From NCBI GenBank assembly GCA_045655105.1, contig JAZOOQ010000006.1:4261-68260 (forward strand): a stretch of DNA of 64,000 nucleotides. The letters are read 5' to 3'. The position numbers were made by a program, and so were the translations under genes. The notes under the pieces are model-generated. The model ran no database searches. It was not told where the DNA came from and worked only from the letters and a program-made list of their open reading frames with translations. Below are positions 23,745 through 32,600 of the stretch, piece after piece (position 1 is the stretch's first letter; each line of letters opens with the position of its first letter). The DNA is from RGIG4140 sp045655105. Lineage in GTDB: Bacteria; Pseudomonadota; Alphaproteobacteria; CAAHEQ01; UBA3637.

Positions 23745-24347
23745 CTAATTTAAATTTTCTCGTTTAAGAAAGTATCGAAGAGTTGTGCGTTCAACATTAA
23801 ACTCCTTGGCAATTTTAGTTTTTGAAACACCTTGTTCTAAAAGTTGTTTAATTTTATTTGCATGGTCTGAAAGTTTTAATTTTTTATTTTTAGATGAAAA
23901 GGGGCGCCCTAGTTTTTTTCCGCTGGCTTTTAAGTTTTCTAAGGATGCCTTTGTTCTTTCAGAAATAAGATTGCGCTCAATTTCAGCAGAAACACCAAAT
24001 GTAAAAGCAATAACTTTTGATTGTATATCATCTCCTAATCTATATTTTTCTTTGATTGTCCAAATTTGGCATCCTTTATTTAAACAGTTTTCTAGAATTT
24101 TAAAAATTTCTAAAATCGATCGACCAAGACGAGATATTTCGCAAGAAATTAAAATATCGCCTGGTTTCATATTAGTAAGAACTTTAAAAAGTTTTCTTTG
24201 TGTTAAATGTTTTCTAGAAGAAATGGTTTCTTCCACCCATTGCTGAATGTCAATATTATTGTTTTTTGCAAATTTTTGTATTTCATGTTTTTGGTGAGAA
24301 ACAGTTTGTTTTTCTGATGAAACACGAATATATCCGATAATAGCCAT
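23745..24347 (-). CDS. Mpi-type serine DNA invertase (copy 2)
   Basis: 200-residue serine recombinase with the same layout as the copy at 7812: IIGYIRVSSEKQ (R8, nucleophile S10), CEISRLGRS, WTIKEKYRLGDDIQSKV, SAEIERNLISERTKASL, basic linker KKLGRP, and a C-terminal helix-turn-helix (VSKTKIAKEFNVERTTLRYFL). This subgroup includes Bacteroides Mpi, which inverts promoters of surface polysaccharide operons. It is divergent from a Pmp-like autotransporter. The 229 bases between them contain a 12-bp inverted repeat bounding a promoter, so this enzyme is the natural candidate to flip it. The ATG is preceded by AAAGGAGTTTTTT. It could instead be a plasmid/transposon resolvase, but no transposase is near. 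Confidence 0.88.
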   Translation of the reverse strand: MAIIGYIRVSSEKQTVSHQKHEIQKFAKNNNIDIQQWVEETISSRKHLTQRKLFKVLTNMKPGDILISCEISRLGRSILEIFKILENCLNKGCQIWTIKEKYRLGDDIQSKVIAFTFGVSAEIERNLISERTKASLENLKASGKKLGRPFSSKNKKLKLSDHANKIKQLLEQGVSKTKIAKEFNVERTTLRYFLKRENLN

Positions 24348-24390
24348 AAAAAACTCCTTTGATAAATTTAAATGAACTGCGATTTATTTT

Positions 24391-24528
24391 AAGGAACGTT
24401 TAAATCAAACACTTTTTTTTATTAAATGGTTTAAAAACATTTTTTTTCAATCTTTGATTTTAAAAGGATTTTCTTTTAAATTAGCTCAAATAAAGATCAA
24501 AAATAAATGGTGAGAATAAACGTTCCTT
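24391..24528. repeat. Candidate invertible promoter segment bounded by 12-bp inverted repeats
   Basis: AAGGAACGTTTA (24391-24402) and its exact complement TAAACGTTCCTT (24517-24528) enclose 114 bp. The segment lies between an Mpi-type invertase gene and the autotransporter gene, and contains one good promoter pointing at the autotransporter. The repeat core AAACGTTC resembles, as I remember it, the Bacteroides Mpi site core (ARACGTWCGT). Inversion itself is not visible in a single sequence. Confidence 0.6.
24454..24482 (+). promoter_or_regulatory. Promoter inside the invertible segment, facing the autotransporter
   Basis: TTGATT (24454-24459), 17-base spacer, TAAATT (24477-24482). In the sequenced orientation it reads toward the autotransporter start at 24577 (ON). 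Inverted, it would read toward the recombinase. I found no comparable rightward promoter between the right repeat and the gene. Confidence 0.5.
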
Positions 24529-24576
24529 TATGCTATCCAGTTAAACATAGAATAATATGCATTTTTAGGGGGAATT

Positions 24577-27420
24577 ATGAAAAAATTATATGCAACACTT
24601 TTAACAACAAGTTTCCTTTTTTCTTTAAATACTTATGCAACAACTGTTTCTTCATTTCAAGGGTTAACAGATGCTTTAGGATCAGCTGATGCAAATGTTG
24701 TTTTTGATGCTTCTTCTGTTATAAATGTTGATGGATGGCTGACAGTAAAAGAAGGTCAATCTGTTGCACTTCAAAATATTGCCTCTTGGACAAACATGAA
24801 TCAAACTTTTAAAATTTCTAATAATGAATATGTTGCAGGAACAATACCAAGCCTTGGAAACAGCAATACATTTGGCATTGGAAAAGAAAGATTAATTATG
24901 AATTCAGGTGAGTTGAAAATTAATAGCGTTGTTGTTCAAAATAATGACTTGTTAACTTCTTCAAGACCTAATAATCAGTATGCTTTGTGGGGATCTGCAT
25001 TTATTCAAAATAAAGGGATTATTACAGAAATATCCGATTTGATAGTAAAAAATAATGATGTTAACACCTTAAAGGGGCATGATTTATGGGGTGGGTTAGT
25101 TGGAAATCTTGATGGTGGCCAAATTAAAAGCATTAAAAATACTGTTTTTGAAAACAATTCATTTTTAACACAACAAAGCTCTCCTCATGGAGCTGTTATT
25201 TATAATGGATCAAATACAGCAGGTTCTCCTTCAGTTATTGAACTTATTGAAGAAACAGAATTCAAAAATAATCATATGTTTGCTAGCGAGAATAATAGTG
25301 GAGGTGGTCACGGTGGCGTTATTGATAACAATCAAAGAGGTGTTGTTAATAAGATACATAAAACAAAATTTATCAATAACAGCTCACAAAAACCTGGCTC
25401 AGAAGCATCAGGACATGCTTCTGGTGGAGCAATAGATAATTATCATATTATTAAAGAAATTTCAGAGAGCGAATTTCACGGAAATTTTGTTTTTACTGAA
25501 TCAAGGGATGCTCTTGTAATGGGTGGGGCAATTAAAAACCTGTATGTAAGCGCATCTCTAGATGCAGCTGGGCGTATTGATAATATTGTGGATGTAGATT
25601 TTATTGGAAATTATGCCAAAAATACTGCGGGCGAAGCCTATGGTGGTGCATTTGCAACTGGGGATGGGGCTCGTGGAGCAGCAATAACTGAAAAAATGAT
25701 TAATGTGTTATTCAAAAAAAATTATGCACAAGGAGATGGGCTTGAAGATGGTTCTGGTGGTGCATTTGGTGGTGCAATGTATAACACAGGAACAATCAAA
25801 ACATTAAACGGGAAGTTTATCGAGAACTATGCTATTAGTAAATGTGGCAAAGCTCAAGGTGGTGCAATTTGGAATAAAGGCACAATTGAAAGCATTAAGG
25901 ATTCAGAATTTACAGGCAACTATGCAACAGGTGGATCTGAATCATTGGGTGGTGCAATATATAATGAGGGCACAATTGGATTTGAAGGAACAAATATCTT
26001 TAAAGGCAATAAAACAGGCAATAAACTTAATGATATTTATAACACAGGAACAATCACCGTTTCAGGAGATTTAACGCTTGATGGCGGTATTACTGGAACA
26101 GGAGCTGTTACTTTTAAAGACGGCGCTTCTTTAAATGCCACATTAAATCAAACAACAATTTTGGCAGATAGTGTTACATTTGAAGGAAATAATAAATTAA
26201 GTTTTGTGATCGGTGGAGATATTGAATCAAAAACATATGACTTCATTGAAGCTTCTTTAACAGGAAGCGAAAATGTTTCAATCAGAGAAAATGCATTATA
26301 TGATTTATCCTTAACAGATGAAGGTGATATTACTGTTGGTAAAAAAAGCTCTGATGAAATTCAAAAGACTCTTGAACAAAATATGGATAAAAAATCAGCA
26401 GAAATTATCACAGCTGTTTTAAATTCGAAAGGCAGTGAAAAATTAGCTGAATTATCATCAGAATTTTCAACAATTGTTCAAGAAGGAAGTTTTGAAAAAG
26501 CAACAAAAGGGGCCAAAGAATTAGCGCCAACAGATTCAGCCGTTGTTGGGCAAGTTGCGCAATCAACAAATACATTATTGTTAAATACAATAGGAAATAG
26601 AGTTGAAAGCACAGGTCGTTCAGGTGGTGATGCATTTAAAAATTCAAGCCTTTGGATGAAAGCACTTTATTCTAATGCAGAACAAGAATCTTCCTCTTCA
26701 AGTGAAGGGTTTGAAGCAGATACAAAAGGATTTGTATTGGGAGTTGATGGCAAAGCAACAGAAGATTTAACAATTGGGGTTGGTTATGCATATACACAAA
26801 GCGAAATTGATGCAGGATCAAGAGAAATGGATGTAGATGGCCATAATGCTTTTGCTTATGCTCATTATCAACCAAATAAATGGTATGTAAATGGGGTTGT
26901 GTCATATGGTCAAAGTAAATATAAAGAAACCAAAACACCACTTGGAATGGCTTTAAGAAGCGAATATGATGTTAAAACATATGGTGCAACACTTATGAGT
27001 GGATATAACCTTGAAAATGGTATTACTCCAGAAGTTGGACTTCGTTATTTAATTGTTGATCAAGAAAGTTATAATGATGGGGTTCAAACAATTGAAACAG
27101 GTAAAACAGATTATTTAACGGCAGTTGTTGGAGCTAAGTTTAATGTAACCACACAAATTAATGATTGGGTTGTTGAACCAAATGCCAGAATTTATGCCAC
27201 ATATGATTTAATCAGTGATGATACCATTGCAACAGTATCATTCGCAGAAGGAGCCGGTTCTCAAGTTAAGGGAGAAAGTTTAGATCGTTTTGGAATTGAA
27301 ACGGGGTTGGGTGTTTCTGCAACACTTGACAGCATTGAGTTGAGTTTGGATTATTTAGGTGGATTTAAAAAAGATTATCAAAATCACTCTGGTATAATCA
27401 AAGCTAAATATCATTTCTAA
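24577..27420 (+). CDS. Autotransporter adhesin with Pmp-like repeats
   Basis: 947-residue type V secreted surface protein. Signal peptide 1-22 (ends NTYA). The passenger at about 23-600 is a predicted beta-helix with repeated GG-A-(I/F/M) and FxxN motifs (SGGAFGGAMYNTGTI, FIENYA, GGAIWNKGTI, FTGNYA, GGAIYNEGTI), the pattern known from Chlamydia polymorphic outer-membrane proteins. A linker and an autotransporter beta-barrel from about 690 end in AKYHF. No protease triad is evident, so adhesion is more likely than enzymatic activity. The ATG follows TTAGGGGGAATT. Expression is probably phase-variable through the upstream inverted-repeat segment and the divergent invertase. Confidence 0.88.
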   Translation: MKKLYATLLTTSFLFSLNTYATTVSSFQGLTDALGSADANVVFDASSVINVDGWLTVKEGQSVALQNIASWTNMNQTFKISNNEYVAGTIPSLGNSNTFGIGKERLIMNSGELKINSVVVQNNDLLTSSRPNNQYALWGSAFIQNKGIITEISDLIVKNNDVNTLKGHDLWGGLVGNLDGGQIKSIKNTVFENNSFLTQQSSPHGAVIYNGSNTAGSPSVIELIEETEFKNNHMFASENNSGGGHGGVIDNNQRGVVNKIHKTKFINNSSQKPGSEASGHASGGAIDNYHIIKEISESEFHGNFVFTESRDALVMGGAIKNLYVSASLDAAGRIDNIVDVDFIGNYAKNTAGEAYGGAFATGDGARGAAITEKMINVLFKKNYAQGDGLEDGSGGAFGGAMYNTGTIKTLNGKFIENYAISKCGKAQGGAIWNKGTIESIKDSEFTGNYATGGSESLGGAIYNEGTIGFEGTNIFKGNKTGNKLNDIYNTGTITVSGDLTLDGGITGTGAVTFKDGASLNATLNQTTILADSVTFEGNNKLSFVIGGDIESKTYDFIEASLTGSENVSIRENALYDLSLTDEGDITVGKKSSDEIQKTLEQNMDKKSAEIITAVLNSKGSEKLAELSSEFSTIVQEGSFEKATKGAKELAPTDSAVVGQVAQSTNTLLLNTIGNRVESTGRSGGDAFKNSSLWMKALYSNAEQESSSSSEGFEADTKGFVLGVDGKATEDLTIGVGYAYTQSEIDAGSREMDVDGHNAFAYAHYQPNKWYVNGVVSYGQSKYKETKTPLGMALRSEYDVKTYGATLMSGYNLENGITPEVGLRYLIVDQESYNDGVQTIETGKTDYLTAVVGAKFNVTTQINDWVVEPNARIYATYDLISDDTIATVSFAEGAGSQVKGESLDRFGIETGLGVSATLDSIELSLDYLGGFKKDYQNHSGIIKAKYHF

Positions 27421-27437
27421 TGATTATGAAAAAAGGA

Positions 27438-27467
27438 AAAAACGAGGTGAAATCACCTCGTTTTTTT
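27438..27467 (+). terminator. Terminator of the autotransporter gene
   Basis: AACGAGGTGA / TCACCTCGTT stem with a two-base loop and seven Ts. Confidence 0.9.
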
Positions 27468-27530
27468 ATTCAAAAGTTTGGGTTGAGGGGGAATTTATAA
27501 ATGCTTATTTAAATAAAAAAGGAGGCATTT

Positions 27531-28256
27531 ATGAGCGAGGAAAAAAATCAAAAAGAAGGGTGTTTAAGAATAGGGGACAAAGCTCCAGCTTTTGAAGCGG
27601 ATTCAACAATGGGAAAAATTTCTTTTCCTGTTGATTTTGAAGGGAAGTGGGTTATCTTTTTTTCTCATCCATCTGACTTTAGCGCTGTTTGCACAACAGA
27701 ATTTATTTTTTTTGCAAATATGATGAATGAATTTGAAAATTTAAATACAAAACTTCTTGGTTTATCTGTTGATGGATTAGCAAGTCATTTAGAGTGGCTT
27801 TATAAAATAGAAACAGAAATTTCTTTTCATGGGATAGTAAAAACAAAAATTAAATTTCCTTTGATTGCGGATTTATCTGGAGAAATTGCCAATCAATATG
27901 GCATGATTCATCCAAATGCTTCTATGGTAAAAGCTGTTCGTAGTGTTTTTTTTATTGATCCAACGGGAATTATTAGATCTATTTTATTTTACCCTTTTTC
28001 AACGGGTAGGAATTTTGATGAAATAAAGCGAATTTTGATAAGTTTGCAACTTTCCGATAAATTAAATATTTCAACACCAGCAAATTGGCAGCCTGGTGAT
28101 GAAGTTGTTTCAAAAGCGCCAAATAATATCAATGATCTTGAACATCTTTCAAGAGAGACCATCAATAAATCTGGCGCTTGGTTTTTATCATTAGAAGAGC
28201 TTTCAAAAGAAGATATTGATATCGCCCTTTTAATAAAAAAGAATAGACTTAATTAA
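27531..28256 (+). CDS. Peroxiredoxin (AhpC/TSA family, Prx6-like)
   Basis: Thiol peroxidase that reduces hydrogen peroxide and alkyl peroxides in the cytoplasm. 241 residues. The peroxidatic cysteine is C54 in HPSDFSAVCTTE, the PxxxSxxC active-site pattern with Ser in place of the usual Thr. The Prx6-like C-terminal extension (FFIDPTGIIRSILFYPFSTGRN, then TPANWQPGDEVV) is present, longer than AhpC. No obvious resolving cysteine follows, so a 1-Cys mechanism is likely. The ATG follows AAAGGAGGCATTT. The last bases overlap the convergent small gene by 8. Confidence 0.9.
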   Translation: MSEEKNQKEGCLRIGDKAPAFEADSTMGKISFPVDFEGKWVIFFSHPSDFSAVCTTEFIFFANMMNEFENLNTKLLGLSVDGLASHLEWLYKIETEISFHGIVKTKIKFPLIADLSGEIANQYGMIHPNASMVKAVRSVFFIDPTGIIRSILFYPFSTGRNFDEIKRILISLQLSDKLNISTPANWQPGDEVVSKAPNNINDLEHLSRETINKSGAWFLSLEELSKEDIDIALLIKKNRLN

Positions 28257-28536
28257 TTATTTTTCGCTTATATGGATTACCATAACTTAATCCAACAGGT
28301 GCATTTTCACTAATCATACAATCAAAAAGAAAATAAGGATCAGCTTGCCCTGCAAAAAGCTCATCTAAATAATATTTTATTTCTTCTTCAACTGATTGTT
28401 CTAATTCCCTTGCAGGGATTTTGTGAAGTGGACATTTAAAATCAATCATTAAATCATCTTGAATGCGTTGTAATCTTTTTTGAATGCCGCGTTCAATAAT
28501 TTCATATCGTTTAGCTTTTTCTTCTAGTGTTAACAT
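28249..28536 (-). CDS. Small protein of unknown function
   Basis: 95 residues, hydrophilic, predicted largely helical. One CPLHKIPARELEQSVEEEI segment and a second cysteine (FDCMISENAP) are the only distinctive points. No signal peptide or membrane segment. The ATG is preceded by GGAGGCCAA, a strong ribosome site, which argues for a real gene. It is convergent with and overlaps the peroxiredoxin by 8 bases. Upstream, beyond its promoter region, lies the terminator of the secretion operon, so it is separate from that operon. Not recognised. Confidence 0.65.
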   Translation of the reverse strand: MLTLEEKAKRYEIIERGIQKRLQRIQDDLMIDFKCPLHKIPARELEQSVEEEIKYYLDELFAGQADPYFLFDCMISENAPVGLSYGNPYKRKIIN

Positions 28537-28620
28537 TTGGCCTCCTTAAATTGTTTGTTGTTATATATTATACATATAATACATAATTTAAACAAGTCAA
28601 GAGAAAAATGTATAAAAAAA

Positions 28621-28649
28621 AGAGGGTTTATAAAAAATATAAAACCTCT
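28621..28649 (-). terminator. Terminator of the type IV secretion operon
   Basis: AGAGGGTTTAT / ATAAAACCTCT (one mismatch) with a 7-base loop. On the minus strand it is followed by an eight-T run. It lies 24 bases after the VirB11-like stop. Confidence 0.75.
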
Positions 28650-28672
28650 AGATAATTTATCAAAAAATAAAA

Positions 28673-29662
28673 TTATGTTACTTCTGTAACCGCTCGGATA
28701 TTTCCATCACGATTAATTTGCACAACGCGTAATTTTTCTTTCATCTCTCGGTATGTTTTTTCACGATCAGTTGTTGGATAGGAATGCAAAATTCGCCCAA
28801 TAAACGCTTTATAAGCAGCATCTGGGCTTTCTGCGTGAATTGTTGCAAAACAGTTTTCATGACCTGATCCCATTAATTCCCATAGGGCCCCAGCATTTGA
28901 AGTTGAAATTTCACCGCCAATAATAGCATCTGGAGTAAAACGAACAGCAAGGTCGATTACTTTTTTATAATCAAAGTTATTTGTTAATTCTGTACGCGGT
29001 AAAACAATATGAACACGATTTTTGTGTGGCACAATAAGTTCCCGAGTATCTTCAATTGTTAAAATACGTTTATGTGGATCTAAAACTTTAATTAAATTGT
29101 TTAAAAACGTTGTTTTACCCGTTGCTGTTGCGCCAGAAATTAAAACATGGTCGCCTCTTTTTATTGAAAGCATTAAACGTTCAAAAGGATCATCAGGATC
29201 TTCTACTTGTTTTAATCTATTTAGTGGGCGTAATCTTTCTCCAACACTAAGACCAAAATCACTCATAGAGATACTTACATCTTCTTTATAAACACGAATC
29301 GCCATGGCAATGCCACCAGTTAAGTCATTGTTATCATACATTACATTTCGACCTGCAATGCCCGTAAAACGATGACCACCAGGAAGTGTGGCATAAACTG
29401 TTGGAGTTCCTTGTGTTGGATCAAACGCATAATCATAAGAATTTGCAATAATATACATAATATTATTGAGGTATTCACGTGTTAATTTTGGATCTTCATA
29501 ATAATGCCATGGATGTGCATGTCGTCCGCGTAATCTAAGCCAGATTCCTCCTGGAGAATCAACAGCAACTTCTTCAACATTATCTTGATTATACCAATAG
29601 GATAAGGGTCTTAGAGCTGATTCTAAAACCCGATAGGTATCTGCAATAGATAATTCCCCCAT
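28673..29662 (-). CDS. virB11: VirB11/DotB-family secretion ATPase
   Basis: Hexameric cytoplasmic ATPase that powers type IV secretion. 329 residues: an N-terminal domain (EEVAVDSPGGIWLRLRGRHA), Walker A GATATGKTT near 165-173, the Asp box ILTIEDTREL, Walker B AIIGGEIS and the His box GHENCFATIHAES. VirB11 and DotB are related and either name could apply. The TREL and GHENCFATIHA stretches look closest to VirB11. In Walker B, GGEIS replaces the usual GELRG arginine-bearing loop. It is the last gene of the operon, 14 bases after virB10, preceding the terminator. Confidence 0.88.
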   Translation of the reverse strand: MGELSIADTYRVLESALRPLSYWYNQDNVEEVAVDSPGGIWLRLRGRHAHPWHYYEDPKLTREYLNNIMYIIANSYDYAFDPTQGTPTVYATLPGGHRFTGIAGRNVMYDNNDLTGGIAMAIRVYKEDVSISMSDFGLSVGERLRPLNRLKQVEDPDDPFERLMLSIKRGDHVLISGATATGKTTFLNNLIKVLDPHKRILTIEDTRELIVPHKNRVHIVLPRTELTNNFDYKKVIDLAVRFTPDAIIGGEISTSNAGALWELMGSGHENCFATIHAESPDAAYKAFIGRILHSYPTTDREKTYREMKEKLRVVQINRDGNIRAVTEVT

Positions 29663-29676
29663 TTTTTTTATCCTTT

Positions 29677-32600
29677 TTAAAATAATCTATCAGACGAACC
29701 TGTTTTAGGAAGAACAGGAGTTACCTTTCTTTCTGATATAGGTTGTTTTTCAACGCTGTCGCCAGTATAAATAGCTTCATTTTGAGATTCATCTGATTCT
29801 TCTTCGCTATTATATTTATCTGAAGGTTTATAATATTTGCTATCATCAACATCAGAAGATTCCTCATCTTCTTCAGACTCTTCAGATTCTTCCTCATCTT
29901 CCTCATTTTCTTCATCTGTTGTTTCTTTTTGTGTATTTCTTGTTTCAATCCATGAAGATGTGTCTGGTTTTTGAGCTTCTGTTGAAATTTCTTCTGCTTC
30001 AGAAATATCATCTTCTTCAGATCTTAACCATAAATCTTCGTTCGGGAACACGGTTAAACGTGTGCCTGATGGAACATAAATAACAACAGGAATATTTGCT
30101 GAATCTTCAATAAGTTGATCAAAGATTGTTTGCATAGATTCGATAAAGTTTTCACGAGCATCATTTGCAGCTTCTGTTTTTGATGAAGTGATTGTATTTC
30201 CATACATATCTTGATACATATCATCATTTGTTGCCATCATATATGAAATAGCTGAAGTGACAACGCTTGTCATAATTGGTTTACCGAATTTTTTAACCAA
30301 TTCATCATCAAGATAAGCAGCAACACCACCACGGCCTTGAGCATCGCCTGAAGTTCCTTCAAATGAGAAGGCACCACCATCTGGACGAATAAGTCTTTGC
30401 CATGTGATTTCAAGTTTGGCTGCACGTTTGTCATTTCCTTGTTCACCAGCAAATGTTCCGATTAATCTTGAACCTGCTGGAATGATGATATTTCTACCTT
30501 TTTCTGAATAGATATGTCTTTCAACGATAGCTGTAACAGGCATTTCAGCATATCTTGAATCGATTGATCTTGTTAAGACGGCAGGGATTGCTTTATCTTT
30601 TAAGATCATGCGAGACATGTCAACAGGATAAGATGAAACAATTTTGTTAACACCAATAGATTTCCAGTCAGAATCTGCTTTTTTGCGAGCCATAGCCTTA
30701 ATTTTAGAATTTGGTGTAATTAAACCTCTTGAACCCATTCCTGCTTTCATGCTTTCTCTTTTTTGAGAAAGAATTTCTTGCATTTGTTGAATTTGTTCAG
30801 GGGTTGGTTTCATCTTTTTGTTCCCAAAGTTCGGACGGATTCTACCATGTTCATCACCATCTGGACTTAATGGACGACCATCTAAAGTCATTGGTCTTCC
30901 TTCTTGCATGAAACCAACGATTTCATTTTTATCATCTAAAATTGAACCATCTGGTGTTACTTGATATAATTTATTACCAAAGGAAATTTTGCGAGAACCT
31001 GCTTGACCAGCTCCACCTTGAGCATTTCTTAAAGCTTCTAATTCTTCTTCTGAAAGAGACTTAATACCGCATTTATCCAAACGCAAATCAATGCCTTTGA
31101 TTTGACCCATGTTGTTTCCATCTTTATCTTGCAATGTTCCGTTTTCATGAATGGTAGCAAAAAGTTCTCCATTTAAACCAATGATAGATCCATTTGGTGT
31201 GATAGATGCGATTTTTTCATTTTGAAGATTGAAAACATCGCAACCTGAAATTTTACCAAAGACGTTTCCATTTGCATCTACAAGTAAACCGCTTTCGATA
31301 TCGCTTGGAAGTTCTCCATTGTCACCTAATTGACCAATCACGTTACCATTTTTATCAACAATTTCACCTGTTGGTAAAACTTGAGCAATGAAGTTTCCTT
31401 CGGCATCTTTAATCACCCCATCGGATCCGAAAGTTCCTTTGATATTACCATTTTCATCATATAATATCTCTTCATCTCTTGAAACATTGCGGCCAATGAT
31501 TTCTCCATTTGCGTTGACAACATTTCCATCTGCACGTAATGTGCCGATTACTTCACCATTTTTGTTGACTACAGAACCATTTAATTTAACACGACCAATT
31601 GGTTTACCATCTTTTCCTAAAACAAGGCCACGTTCATGTGTTGCCCCAATGATTTCACCTGTTTTATGATCAACAACTGTGCCATCATTTTTGCTACAAC
31701 CAATATTGATTCCATTGACATCAACAACCGTTGAGTCAGGCATTGTGCGTCCGATATATTTACCTTCTGGAGACATTACAATACCATTTCTTGTCAAGCG
31801 ACCAATTTTTTCGCCAGAAGTGTTAACAGCCCACTTATCTGGCAATATACGTCCAACAACGGTTCCTTTGGCATCAATTACTTGACCATTAAAGCCTGTT
31901 TGTCCAACAACTTTACAATCATTTGTAACTAAAGCAGATGATACCAATGCTCCTGTGATTTTATAGGTGCCTTCTTTAACAGTTCCATTAACTGCAATTT
32001 TGCCTTTTAATTCACCAGAAGGAGACATGATTTGACCATTATGAATCAATGTTCCCATAAATGATCCATCTTGAGCAATAGCTGTGTGGAACGGTAAAAT
32101 TGCGCCTGCTAATGGTTCATCTTTTCCTAAGATTGTTCCGTCATCTAAAATGCGAAGAGTTTTACTATCTGTGGCATCTAAAATATCACCAGAAAGGGTT
32201 GTTCGTCCTAAAACATCACCACGATAGCCAAATGGCAAACCTTGTTGAACAAGTCCACCTTTTTGAGGCATTGTGTTATATAAAGAACGATCTTGAATAT
32301 CAGCAACAGATCCATCGCTAAGAGCTCTAGCCGTCATTTGATTATCTTTACCAATAACTGCACCATCTGCAGCAACTGTTCCAAGGATTTTTGCATCATC
32401 ATCAACAGCTACACCGAATGGCGCTTTACCACCAGCCCAAAGATTATCTTGTGTTAATGCAAAACCAAATGGCATTTGAACAGCAACAGTTTTTTCATCT
32501 TGATTCGTTATAGTTGCTGCTGTTTGTGTTTGACCGATTAAAAGACCTGATTTACCAACAAATGCTGTAACAGGTAAAGTCGTGCCACGAATATTTCCTT

